A DNA stretch of 64,000 nt from Thermodesulfobium sp. 4217-1 (GTDB lineage Bacteria > Thermodesulfobiota > Thermodesulfobiia > Thermodesulfobiales > Thermodesulfobiaceae), in NCBI RefSeq assembly GCF_039822205.1, contig NZ_JBAGBW010000003.1:1-64000 (forward strand), read 5' to 3'. The notes beneath the pieces are model-generated. The model ran no database searches. It was not told the DNA's origin and worked only from the letters and a program-made list of their open reading frames with translations. Below, one piece after another: positions 25,170 to 33,550 of this stretch. Each line of letters begins with the position of its first letter. Within the stretch, counting starts at the first letter, position 1. A program made the position numbers and the translations under genes.

Positions 25170-25705
25170 CAGATATAAATTTTAATCTTAAATGGTATGT
25201 AATAACAACTCTTTCTAATTATGAAAAAAGAGTTGAAGAAGCGATACTCGTAAGAGCACAGAGAGAGGGTCTTGAAGATAGGATAACGAGGGTTCTTATC
25301 CCTGTCGAAAAAGAAGTCAAAATGATTGGTCATCAGAAAAAAGAAAGTTCAAAGAAGGTTTTCCCTGGCTACGTATTGGTGGAGATGGATCTTGATGACG
25401 CTACATGGAACCTGGTCAGGACCACTCCTGGTGTTACGGGTTTCATCAGCAGCAAAAAGAAGCCTTTACCTCTTAGTCCAGATGAAGTGGAAAAAATTAT
25501 GATGTACGCTAAAACAGACAAGCCTGTAATAAGAGTAGAATTTGACAAAGGTCAGGTTGTAAGGGTCACTTCAGGCCCATTTGCTGAGCAGACTGGAGTG
25601 ATTGATGAAATATTTCCTGAAAAAGGAACGGTACGTCTTGTTATAAATCTTTTTGGTCGAGACACTCCTGCTGAGATTGCTCTTAGTCAGATCGAAAAGG
25701 TTTAA
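25166..25705 (+). CDS. nusG: Transcription termination/antitermination factor NusG
   Basis: NusG binds RNA polymerase and links it to Rho or the ribosome. It has the NGN domain (LKWYVITTLSNYEKRVEEA; KVFPGYVLVEMDLDD; VRTTPGVTGFIS) and a C-terminal KOW domain (GQVVRVTSGPFAEQTGVIDE). 179 residues. ATG 25166 overlaps the secE stop as ATGA; a TTG at 25154 is in frame but unneeded. Confidence 0.96.
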   Translation: MTDINFNLKWYVITTLSNYEKRVEEAILVRAQREGLEDRITRVLIPVEKEVKMIGHQKKESSKKVFPGYVLVEMDLDDATWNLVRTTPGVTGFISSKKKPLPLSPDEVEKIMMYAKTDKPVIRVEFDKGQVVRVTSGPFAEQTGVIDEIFPEKGTVRLVINLFGRDTPAEIALSQIEKV

Positions 25706-25735
25706 TTTTGATTAATTTAATGGAGGTTGTAATAA

Positions 25736-26182
25736 ATGGCTGCTCCTAAGAAAAAGAAAAAGAAGATTGTTGGAATTGTAAAGTTAGCTCTGCCTGCTGG
25801 CAAGGCTAATCCTGCTCCTCCTGTTGGTCCTGCATTGGGCCAATACGGCGTTAACATAATGGAGTTTTGTAAAGCGTATAATGCTCAGACATCATCTCAA
25901 GAAGGAACCATTATTCCTGTAGAAATTTCAGTATATGAAGATAGAAGTTTTGATTTCATCCTTAAGACTCCTCCTGCTTCAGTTTTGATCAGAGAAGCTT
26001 TAAAACTTGAAAAGGGTAGTGGCGAGCCAAACAAAAAGAAGGTTGGAAAGATTGCAAGATCTAAACTTGCTGAAATTGCCCAAGGGAAATTAAAAGATAT
26101 GAACGCAAACAATGTAGAAGGTGCAGTTCGAATGTTAGAGGGCACTGCGCGTAGCATGGGCGTAGAAGTAATTGAAGGATAG
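25736..26182 (+). CDS. rplK: 50S ribosomal protein L11
   Basis: L11 forms the GTPase-associated centre with the L10/L12 stalk. The 148-residue protein has [20 protein letters not shown] and the C-terminal RNA-binding region with [27 protein letters not shown] precedes ATG 25736. Confidence 0.97.
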   Translation: MAAPKKKKKKIVGIVKLALPAGKANPAPPVGPALGQYGVNIMEFCKAYNAQTSSQEGTIIPVEISVYEDRSFDFILKTPPASVLIREALKLEKGSGEPNKKKVGKIARSKLAEIAQGKLKDMNANNVEGAVRMLEGTARSMGVEVIEG

Positions 26183-26191
26183 GAGGATAGC

Positions 26192-26911
26192 ATGCAAAAA
26201 CGAAGTAAAAGATACACAGAAGCCTTAAATCTTTTTGATAGAAATCAAAAATATGATCCAGATGCTGCTCTTGCATTCGTTCAAAGTGGCGCAAAAGCAA
26301 AATTTGATGAAACAGTCGAAGTATCTATAAGAACTGGATTGGACGTAAAACATGCAGACCAGCAAATTAGAACTACTGTCTCTTTGCCTGCTGGCACAGG
26401 CAAGAAAACAAGGATTTTAGTTATCGCAAAAGGCGAAAAGGCTAACGATGCTAAGGATGCTGGCGCTGATTATATCGGGGCTGAGGATATCCTTCAAAAG
26501 ATTCAACAAGAAAATTGGTTTGAATTTGACGTGATTATTGCGACTCCTGATATGATGGGCGCGCTTGGTAAATTGGGTAGAATTCTCGGTCCTAAAGGGC
26601 TAATGCCTAACCCAAAGACAGGTACGGTAACCTTTGAAATAGCAAGAGTAGTAAAAGAGTTTAAGGCAGGAAAAGTGGAGCTTAGAACTGATAAGACTGG
26701 TATTTTGCACATACCAATTGGCAAGGTATCGTTTTCAAAAGATGATTTGATTGCAAATTTTGCTGCCGTTATGGATACAATTTTAAGGTCAAAGCCATCT
26801 GCTGCAAAAGGGACATATTTGAAAAGCATTACTGTTTCTTCGACTATGGGCCCTGGAGTAAAGATTGATACAAACAAAGCCGCTGACTCTGTAAAGAAAG
26901 CAAATCTTTAA
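26192..26911 (+). CDS. rplA: 50S ribosomal protein L1
   Basis: L1 forms the mobile E-site stalk. The 239 residues include [40 protein letters not shown] and [20 protein letters not shown] precedes ATG 26192. In E. coli L1 represses its operon. A structured leader separates it from rplJ. Confidence 0.97.
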   Translation: MQKRSKRYTEALNLFDRNQKYDPDAALAFVQSGAKAKFDETVEVSIRTGLDVKHADQQIRTTVSLPAGTGKKTRILVIAKGEKANDAKDAGADYIGAEDILQKIQQENWFEFDVIIATPDMMGALGKLGRILGPKGLMPNPKTGTVTFEIARVVKEFKAGKVELRTDKTGILHIPIGKVSFSKDDLIANFAAVMDTILRSKPSAAKGTYLKSITVSSTMGPGVKIDTNKAADSVKKANL

Positions 26912-26924
26912 GACAATAAGTTAA

Positions 26925-27040
26925 ACTGAATATAGGCCCAAGAAGCAGGTAATAAATGTAAATCCTGCGGAGGCAAAGGAAGCTAATACCCAGGTATTAC
27001 CTTTGCCTGGGTATATTCATAATTATATTTAAGTAACTTT
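26925..27040 (+). promoter_or_regulatory. Ribosomal protein L10 leader RNA
   Basis: The stretch before rplJ has the content of the L10 (rplJL) autoregulatory leader. ATACCCAGG (26986-26994) pairs with CCTGGGTAT (27006-27014). A competing stem, GGCAAAGG (26972-26979) with CCTTTGCC (27000-27007), overlaps it. A further hairpin is GCAGG/CCTGC (26945-26949 with 26964-26968). Binding by L10-L12 is inferred from the family. Confidence 0.8.
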
Positions 27041-27056
27041 GAAAGGAGGTGAAATA

Positions 27057-27590
27057 ATGATAAGTCAGATAAGAAAAGCTAAAGAGAATCTTGTAAACAA
27101 TATCTTAGAAGATCTCTCTAATTCATCAGCCGTTTTTTTGATCGACTTAAAGGGAATGAACGTTAAAGAGAGCGTTGCATTGAGAGATAGGATAAGGGAT
27201 ACATCCTCAAGGCTCAAAATAGTTAAAAATACTCTTCTTGGCATAGCACTCGAAAAGCTTGGTAAAAAGAACTTGGTTGAAGATCTATTGTTTGGGCCAA
27301 CTGCAGTTCTTTTTGTGCAGGGCGATATTAGTGCTGCTGCAAAAGTTTTGAAGACATCTTTAAAAGAATTTGAAAAAGGATCCATTAAGGGCGGATATAT
27401 TGAAAACAGGGCTCTTAGCGCTATTGAAGTTGAAGCCCTTGCAGATATCCCATCCAAAGAAGTACTTTTGTCGAAAGTTTTGTATCTTTTGCAAAGTCCT
27501 TTGTCAAGGTTTGCGGGAGTGCTTGGCGCAGTGCCAAGAGATTTTGCTTATGCCCTGCAGGCTCTTAAAGATAAAAAAGAAGCTTCTTGA
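27057..27590 (+). CDS. rplJ: 50S ribosomal protein L10
   Basis: L10 anchors the L7/L12 stalk. The 177 residues start MISQIRKAKENLVNNI, contain VFLIDLKGMNVKESVALR and the NTLLGIALEKLG segment, and end in a helix with VLYLLQSPLSRFAGVLGA. AAAGGAGGTGA is ideally placed for ATG 27057; a TTG 18 bases upstream is in frame but precedes the Shine-Dalgarno. Confidence 0.96.
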   Translation: MISQIRKAKENLVNNILEDLSNSSAVFLIDLKGMNVKESVALRDRIRDTSSRLKIVKNTLLGIALEKLGKKNLVEDLLFGPTAVLFVQGDISAAAKVLKTSLKEFEKGSIKGGYIENRALSAIEVEALADIPSKEVLLSKVLYLLQSPLSRFAGVLGAVPRDFAYALQALKDKKEAS

Positions 27591-27654
27591 TTACGAATAT
27601 AGCTAAATGCGTTTATGAAATAAAATAAATTTGTAAAATTTTAGGAGGATAAAA

Positions 27655-28032
27655 ATGGCTTTAAATAAGGAAGAAATTTTAGAGGCAATATCTCAAATGA
27701 CCGTACTTGAGCTCTCAGAGCTTATTAAGGCTTTTGAAGAAAAGTTTGGAGTTACTGCAGCTGCTCCTGTCGCAGTCGCTGCTGGAGTTGCCGCAGCACC
27801 ACAGGAAGAAGTTGAAGAACAGACAGAATTTGACGTAATCTTGACTGATGTAGGAGCAAAGAAGATCGACGTATTGAAAGTTGTACGTGAGATTACAGCT
27901 CTTGGTTTGAAAGAAGCAAAAGAGCTTGTTGACACTGTGCCAAAGCCTGTAAAAGAAAAGGTTAAAAAGGAAGAGGCTGCTGAAATTAAAGCGAAGATTG
28001 AAGCTGCTGGCGGCAAAGTCGAAGTAAAGTAA
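27655..28032 (+). CDS. rplL: 50S ribosomal protein L7/L12
   Basis: Stalk protein that recruits translation GTPases. N-terminal dimerisation domain, an Ala/Pro/Val-rich hinge (residues about 37-55) and the C-terminal [20 protein letters not shown] helix region. 125 residues. AGGAGG before ATG 27655. A decayed copy of its 3' end and terminator lies about 1.5 kb downstream. Confidence 0.97.
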   Translation: MALNKEEILEAISQMTVLELSELIKAFEEKFGVTAAAPVAVAAGVAAAPQEEVEEQTEFDVILTDVGAKKIDVLKVVREITALGLKEAKELVDTVPKPVKEKVKKEEAAEIKAKIEAAGGKVEVK

Positions 28033-28056
28033 TAGATATTATTTAAATAGTATTCT

Positions 28057-28087
28057 GGTCGGACTTAGGTCCGACCTTTTCTATTTT
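28057..28087 (+). terminator. Intrinsic terminator after rplL
   Basis: GGTCGGAC (28057-28064) pairs perfectly with GTCCGACC (28069-28076) around a TTAG loop, followed by TTTTCTATTTTT. Confidence 0.87.
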
Positions 28088-28125
28088 TGGGAAAATGTTA
28101 ATCTGACTTTTGCAGCAAATAAAAT

Positions 28126-28172
28126 AAAAAAAGCTCATAAATGCCTTTATATAAAGGTTTTATGGGCTTTTT
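28126..28172. terminator. Long AT-rich hairpin, possible second terminator
   Basis: AAAAAGCTCATAAA pairs with TTTATGGGCTTTTT (one G-T pair), with a nested CCTTTATATAAAGG inside. It is T-rich on the 3' side and A-rich on the 5' side, so it could act in either direction. The remaining bases up to the MFS gene at 28294 show no clear signal. Confidence 0.45.
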
Positions 28173-28293
28173 AGTTTTACATAAAGTTGTTGTATGTTCA
28201 GGACTTCTTTATGTATAAAAATGATACTGCAAGATTAGATTGTTAATTTTATTTTATTGACAAATTAGAATTTATAACTAAGCTATTTGTATT

Positions 28294-29448
28294 ATGTTAA
28301 GGCTAAAAAATACTGCAAATTCAATGAATGCATTTCATCAGAAATTTTATCCAGTTTTAATTGCAAGCGTTGCATTTTTTCTGAGCTATTATACCAGACT
28401 TACGTGGAGCATCTTGTCTGTTTATGTTCCCTTTAGGCCGTCTATAAATCAAGATGCCCATGTTTTCGCTATATATTTTTTCAGTTATATTATTGTTCAA
28501 ATTCCAGCTGGCTTCTTATCTGATAAATATTCTGGTGGGAGGATAGTCTTTTTTTCTTTAATAGGTTTGGCAATAGCTTCCTTCATGTCAGGTTTTGCTT
28601 TAAATATAGAACAAGAATATGTTGCAAGTTTTTTGATGGGATTTAGCTCTGGTTGGGTTTATCCTGCGACTATAAATATTATGAATTATTATTACAAAGA
28701 AGATAGATCGATATATTTGGGTTACTATTCTATAGCCTGGCCTCTTGCTATTGTAGCAGCCGGGATTGTAATTGCTCCAATTGCAATATATTTTAGCTGG
28801 AGATGGATTTATTTTTTATCTGGATTTTTTAGCATAATATTTGCAATTTTGTCTTATCCGCTAAAGACTGACTATCAAAAAAAGAAAGTTGACCTATCGG
28901 TTATTAAAGATAAGAATGTTATTTTAATATCTATAGCCGGTTTTTTGTTCTTCTTTTCTTATTGGTCAATTGTTTTGTATGCCTATAAATATTTTGTGTC
29001 AATCGGTATAGATAAGGTGGTAGCTGGTTTTATTTTTTCAGCTATGGCTCTTGCTGGATTGTTTTCATCTGCGATTTCTGGTTTTATTACAAATAAATTT
29101 GGGTTAATGCGCACAATGATTTTAATGTTGCTTTTGTATTCAATTTTAACCGCTTCTTTTGCTTTTACTACTTCTACTGTTATGTTAATAATTATTTCGT
29201 TGTTAATGGGATTTGCAAGGTTTTCACTGGTTCCAATACAAGCAAATTTCTTAACTCTAATTGGCAAACAAAATACTGGCAGCGTTACAGGCATTGCGAA
29301 TATGTTTTGGCAATCGAGTGGTATTTTTGGCCCACTATTGTCATCATTTTTAATAAGAAGCATGGGGTTTGAGTATTTCTGGACAGCCTTAGGCGCAATC
29401 GTTCTAATATCGATATTTTTTTATAAAACAATTAAATTTTGTTCATAG
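28294..29448 (+). CDS. MFS transporter
   Basis: A 384-residue membrane protein with about 12 hydrophobic segments and the MFS loop motif GFLSDKYSGGR between segments 2 and 3. A second loop of the same kind, GFITNKFGLMRT, marks the C-terminal half. The substrate cannot be told from sequence. No Shine-Dalgarno is visible before ATG 28294; ATG 28324 (MNAFHQKF) is an alternative, also without one. It stands alone, between rplL and a decayed copy of the rplL end. Confidence 0.85.
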   Translation: MLRLKNTANSMNAFHQKFYPVLIASVAFFLSYYTRLTWSILSVYVPFRPSINQDAHVFAIYFFSYIIVQIPAGFLSDKYSGGRIVFFSLIGLAIASFMSGFALNIEQEYVASFLMGFSSGWVYPATINIMNYYYKEDRSIYLGYYSIAWPLAIVAAGIVIAPIAIYFSWRWIYFLSGFFSIIFAILSYPLKTDYQKKKVDLSVIKDKNVILISIAGFLFFFSYWSIVLYAYKYFVSIGIDKVVAGFIFSAMALAGLFSSAISGFITNKFGLMRTMILMLLLYSILTASFAFTTSTVMLIIISLLMGFARFSLVPIQANFLTLIGKQNTGSVTGIANMFWQSSGIFGPLLSSFLIRSMGFEYFWTALGAIVLISIFFYKTIKFCS

Positions 29449-29480
29449 CAAAGTAGCTGAAAAAGTTTAAAAATTTAAAG

Positions 29481-29600
29481 TATTAAAGAATCTTTTGCAA
29501 AAATAACAGTAAAGATCGAAGCCGCTGATGGCAGGGCTAAGTTAAAAATTAAATATTAGTTAAATGTTTTTTCTGGTCGGGCTTAAATCCTACTTTTTTT
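29481..29600 (+). pseudogene. Decayed copy of the rplL 3' end and its terminator
   Basis: Codons 29509-29559 read VKIEAADGRAKLKIKY then stop, matching the L7/L12 end [13 protein letters not shown]. Upstream bases align too but carry stops. Downstream, TTCTGGTCGGGCTTAAATCC matches the terminator after rplL, with its stem broken, and AAAATGTTAA follows in both places. This is a remnant of a duplication and makes no product. Confidence 0.75.
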
Positions 29601-29655
29601 TATTTTAAAAAAAATGTTAAACTAATATGAAATATTATAAATTGAGGTGTATTTG

Positions 29656-30636
29656 ATGGAATATAAGGCTTTAGGAAGCACGAATATTATGATTTCAACT
29701 ATTGGTATGGGCACCTGGGCAATAGGCGGATGGTCCTGGGGCGGCACCGACGAAGAGATGGCAATCAAAGCAATTCAAGCCTTTATTGACAACGGAGGAA
29801 ATCTTATTGATACTGCTCCTGCTTATGGTTTGGGGCTTTCAGAAGAGATTGTTGGGAAGGCCATAAAGGGTAAGAGAGACAAAGTTGTTTTGGCTACAAA
29901 GTGCGGTTTAGTTTGGGATACAGAAAAAGGATCGTTTTTTTTCCAGGAGAACGATAAACCTGTATATAGGTATTTAGGCAGAGAGTCTATAAAGAATGAG
30001 ATCGATCAAAGCCTCAAAAGACTAAACACTGATTATATAGATCTCTATCAGATTCACTGGCTTGATAGAACTACTCCTGCTGGAGAAGTAATTGATACGC
30101 TTCTTGAGATTAAAAAAGAGGGAAAAATAAGGGAAATTGGAATATGTAATGTTGGAAAGCTGGAAATGGAAGAATTTACAAAGTATAGCAAGCTTCAATC
30201 GGATCAAGAGAAATTTAGTATGCTTGATATGGAAGCAAGATTTGACAATATTCCATATTGTGCCAATAATAATATTTCTTTTATAGCTTATTCTCCTTTG
30301 GAAAAGGGTCTCTTGAGCGGTAAGGTTACTTTGGATAGAGTTTTTTCAAAAGACGACAATAGATCTCACGAATCAAGGTTTAGTCCGCAAGTAAGGGGTA
30401 AAATTTTAAACCTTTTGGCTGAATTTGATAAGTTTAAAATAAAATACAATATAACCACAGCACAGCTTATTTTAGCTTGGACCAGGATGATTCCAGGCGT
30501 TTCAAGCTTGTTAGTGGGGGCAAGAAATCCAGATCAGGTTTTAGAAAATATTAAATCTTCTGAGGTCTTTATTGATCAAAATGATTGGAACTATATTTTT
30601 GACTATGTAGAAAGAAAGACAGAAGGTATTTTCTAA
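29656..30636 (+). CDS. Aldo/keto reductase
   Basis: NADPH-dependent oxidoreductase with an (alpha/beta)8 barrel. The catalytic tetrad is visible: Asp and Tyr in NLIDTAPAYGLGLSEE, Lys in VVLATKCG, His in DLYQIHWLD. It has the late cofactor motif PGVSSLLVGARNPDQVLEN. 326 residues. ATG 29656 is six bases after GAGGTG; GTG 29647 and TTG 29653 are also in frame. Substrate unknown. Confidence 0.9.
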   Translation: MEYKALGSTNIMISTIGMGTWAIGGWSWGGTDEEMAIKAIQAFIDNGGNLIDTAPAYGLGLSEEIVGKAIKGKRDKVVLATKCGLVWDTEKGSFFFQENDKPVYRYLGRESIKNEIDQSLKRLNTDYIDLYQIHWLDRTTPAGEVIDTLLEIKKEGKIREIGICNVGKLEMEEFTKYSKLQSDQEKFSMLDMEARFDNIPYCANNNISFIAYSPLEKGLLSGKVTLDRVFSKDDNRSHESRFSPQVRGKILNLLAEFDKFKIKYNITTAQLILAWTRMIPGVSSLLVGARNPDQVLENIKSSEVFIDQNDWNYIFDYVERKTEGIF

Positions 30637-30693
30637 TCAGATTTTTAAAATCTATATTGATTAAATTTTTTTATATATTTTGCGAGGATTTTT

Positions 30694-31266
30694 TTGGAAA
30701 AATTAGATGTTATTAGAATAAATTTAAAAGCTGTAGTTATGGAAAAGATTCAAGATATACACGTTTATGCTTGGATTGATAATTTTTATGATATATTTAT
30801 CTCATGGGATGAGTTTTTTGAAATATTAAATAGATATGATAACAATGCTGGTATAGGTATGTCTGATTTTTCGAATGAAGAATTGAAGATTATTGAAGAA
30901 GAAGTTGTCAAAATGACTGTAGATTGTTTAAAATATAGAATTACTGAAGAAATCGAGAAGGAACTTGAGAAGGTTGAAAGATTTTGGATTATTGTTGATA
31001 AAGAAGGTCTTAAACTTCCAAGATTTATAGTTTACGATGATAGTGAAGGGAAAACTGACTCTTTTAACGTTTTTGATTGTTTAAGGGCTTATGGTTTAAT
31101 CCCAGAGGGTAGTGGTGAATGGGAAGGGGCTGCAAGAGCAATTTTGTTTTCGAAGGGGAATAAAAAAGATTGGGACTTAGATCTTTATGCTACTTATCTT
31201 GAAGCTGAGGATCAGGATTTAAATGAAGTCCAAAGTTGTTCTACAAAATATATGAATATAGTTTAA
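30694..31266 (+). CDS. Uncharacterised acidic protein, first gene of the signalling operon
   Basis: A 190-residue protein I do not recognise. It is acidic, has no signal peptide or membrane segment, and contains a Glu/Lys-rich helical stretch (about 70-95, EEIEKELEKVERF) followed by WIIVDKEGLKLPRFIVYDD and FDCLRAYGLIPEG. TTG 30694 is five bases after GAGGA. It lies 36 bases before the Cache-HAMP receptor, so it is likely co-expressed; a sensor partner or adaptor is conceivable, with no direct support. Confidence 0.7.
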   Translation: MEKLDVIRINLKAVVMEKIQDIHVYAWIDNFYDIFISWDEFFEILNRYDNNAGIGMSDFSNEELKIIEEEVVKMTVDCLKYRITEEIEKELEKVERFWIIVDKEGLKLPRFIVYDDSEGKTDSFNVFDCLRAYGLIPEGSGEWEGAARAILFSKGNKKDWDLDLYATYLEAEDQDLNEVQSCSTKYMNIV

Positions 31267-31302
31267 ATTTCATTTATTAGTTTATATAATTTAGGGGGTT
31301 AT

Positions 31303-33525
31303 ATGAGGATTTTTCGTATTTTCTTAAACGCTGCTCTTCGTAAAAAGATGGGCATAATGGTTCTTGTTAGTTTTTTTGTTTTTGGCCTGCTCTTATCGGG
31401 TGGAGGTTTGATTCAAATATATAACTTTAGTAATGAAATTTTGTTTAATGATATATCAAACGCATCTAAAGGTCTTAATTTCTTCCTTGATTCAAAAATT
31501 ACAGATTCAAGAAGAATTGCTTTGATACTTTCTAACGAGCACGATCTTGTTGCTGGCATAAAAAACAAAGATTTTGCCTCCCTATCTTCATTCATTGAAA
31601 AATTTTCTCAGCTTTATCCCGGATCATATGTGACCGTTACTGATTCTGATGGCAATGTACTTGCAAGAAGCAATGCGCCTACTGAGAAGGGCGATAACTT
31701 ATCTGATTTACCAGAGATTTCAAGTGCTTTAGGTGGTAAAGTTGAATCTGGCATCGCGAAGGGACATACTACTGGACTCTCAGTAAGATCTGGAGCGCCT
31801 GTTAGAGACGAAAAAGGCAAAATTATTGGGGCTATTTCAACAGGCTTTAAAATTGCTGGAACTAAAGATATTTCAAATCAAATCAGAAATAACCTTGGAG
31901 TAGAGGTAGCCTTTTTTGATGGTGATAAAATGGTTTCTACTTCTATTAAGAGTAACGAGCTTCCCTACTTTGATAAATTTTTTAACTCTTCTATTTATGG
32001 AGCGGTTCTAAAAGATGGTAAACCAGTTGATTATGGTACTCCTAGAAATATCTCAGAAATGTATAACTTTATAAAGGAAATATTATTTGGTAAGCCTTAT
32101 TTTGCATATTATTATCCTGTGAAGGATGCCAATGGAAAAATTCTTGGGATGTACTTTATTGCTAAAGATACAGCTTTTTATAATAATATGTTGAAGAGAT
32201 TTACCATAGTGCAGTTTGCATTAAACATAGCAGCTATTATAATCGGCATATTCTTATTGCTATTGTCTATGGAGTTTTTCTTTATGAGACCGATAGGACT
32301 GTTGGTTAAGGATATAAAAAGAGTAGCCTCTGGCGATCTTAGTCAACCTCTTAATCCTGTTTACAACGATGAATTAGGGGTTGTTGTAAGGGCAGTAGAA
32401 TCAATAAGATCAAACTTTATTAACGTTATTGGTAAGATAAATTATGCTATTAAAGACTTGGTAAACACTTCTGATGAGCTTATGTCGGTATCTTCTTTGG
32501 TAGCTACTTCATCGAGCGATGTATCTAAACTATCAGAAATTAATGCGAAGGGCGCTATGGACCTTTCAAACATATCGTCAAAATTAAATGAAGATAAAGA
32601 TATTCTTCTAAAGAGTATTCAAGGCATATCTAAAGGCGTTGAAGATCAGGCAATAACTGCTTCGAATATTGCTCAAAATATTAATAAGATAGCTAAAAGT
32701 ATAGAGATATTTAGCGATAAGCTTAAGGGTGTAACCGATATATTACAGGCAACTGACACCAAAATTAAAAATATGAATAAAGAAACAGATGAAAAGAAAC
32801 CCGTTGTTGATGAGGTTGTTAACGTAATGTCAAGTGTAACCGATATTTTTAGCAATATAAAAAATAACTCAGACAAAATAAAATCGGCTTTTGTTCCTAT
32901 ACAGACGCTTGCGAATCAAATACAACTTTGGACTTCTAACGCGATTATTGAAACTGCTAAATTAGGCGATCAAGGGAAGGGTTTTGGGGCTATTATTGAT
33001 GAAATAAGAAATTTATCTGAAAAACTTTTAAATACAACGAATGAAATCTTAAACAATCTTAATGAAGGTTTTACTGCATCAGATGGTTCTAAGATAAACT
33101 TTAACAAGCAAGATGAAAGTATTGATACTATTAAAAAATATTTTTCTTCGATTGAGGATTCGGCTAATAGTTTAGCAAAAAACGTTAATGAGCTTTCTGC
33201 AATGATTGAGAAGATTAAAGAGGATGCAACTGGGTTGCTATCTTCAAAAGATATTAAAAATATTGAAACAAGCTTGGCTAACTTAGCTGCTTTGGCTGAG
33301 GAAGACCTTTCAAATATTCACGATATCAATAGGGCATCCTTAGACGTCCAAAGAGCAATTGAAAGCGTTGCTGAAATATCAAAAGACGGAGTTTCATCAA
33401 CTAGGAATATTTCAGAGAGAGCCAATGAACAGTTAACTGAAGCTAATAAGATGGAAGAGGTATCAAATGTTATTAAAATAAAGTCAAATGAACTTGAAGA
33501 TGAGGTTAGAAAGTTTAAGATATAG
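31303..33525 (+). CDS. Cache-HAMP receptor with degenerate chemoreceptor-like signalling domain
   Basis: A 740-residue membrane receptor. It has membrane segment 1 (about 16-38), an extracytoplasmic Cache-like sensor (SYVTVTDSDGNVLARSNAP; IGAISTGFKIAG), segment 2 (about 300-325), HAMP (about 326-378) and a long coiled coil. Around 537-575 the tip region aligns with chemoreceptors (DQGKGFGAIIDEIRNLSEK), but the CheA/CheW contact segment is changed to NQIQLWTSNAIIETAK. No che genes are nearby. It may signal to the downstream vWA, PP2C and kinase genes rather than to CheA. Confidence 0.82.
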   Translation: MRIFRIFLNAALRKKMGIMVLVSFFVFGLLLSGGGLIQIYNFSNEILFNDISNASKGLNFFLDSKITDSRRIALILSNEHDLVAGIKNKDFASLSSFIEKFSQLYPGSYVTVTDSDGNVLARSNAPTEKGDNLSDLPEISSALGGKVESGIAKGHTTGLSVRSGAPVRDEKGKIIGAISTGFKIAGTKDISNQIRNNLGVEVAFFDGDKMVSTSIKSNELPYFDKFFNSSIYGAVLKDGKPVDYGTPRNISEMYNFIKEILFGKPYFAYYYPVKDANGKILGMYFIAKDTAFYNNMLKRFTIVQFALNIAAIIIGIFLLLLSMEFFFMRPIGLLVKDIKRVASGDLSQPLNPVYNDELGVVVRAVESIRSNFINVIGKINYAIKDLVNTSDELMSVSSLVATSSSDVSKLSEINAKGAMDLSNISSKLNEDKDILLKSIQGISKGVEDQAITASNIAQNINKIAKSIEIFSDKLKGVTDILQATDTKIKNMNKETDEKKPVVDEVVNVMSSVTDIFSNIKNNSDKIKSAFVPIQTLANQIQLWTSNAIIETAKLGDQGKGFGAIIDEIRNLSEKLLNTTNEILNNLNEGFTASDGSKINFNKQDESIDTIKKYFSSIEDSANSLAKNVNELSAMIEKIKEDATGLLSSKDIKNIETSLANLAALAEEDLSNIHDINRASLDVQRAIESVAEISKDGVSSTRNISERANEQLTEANKMEEVSNVIKIKSNELEDEVRKFKI

Positions 33526-33550
33526 AAAATGACTTTTTAAGGAGAATAAG

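Noticed and set aside
28257-28278. TTGACA before the MFS gene as a promoter
   Set aside because: The only good -10 (TATAAC at 28273) is ten bases away, too close.
28983-29363. Minus-strand frames inside the MFS gene and rplL
   Set aside because: They are antisense shadows of membrane-protein and alanine-rich codons, without start signals.
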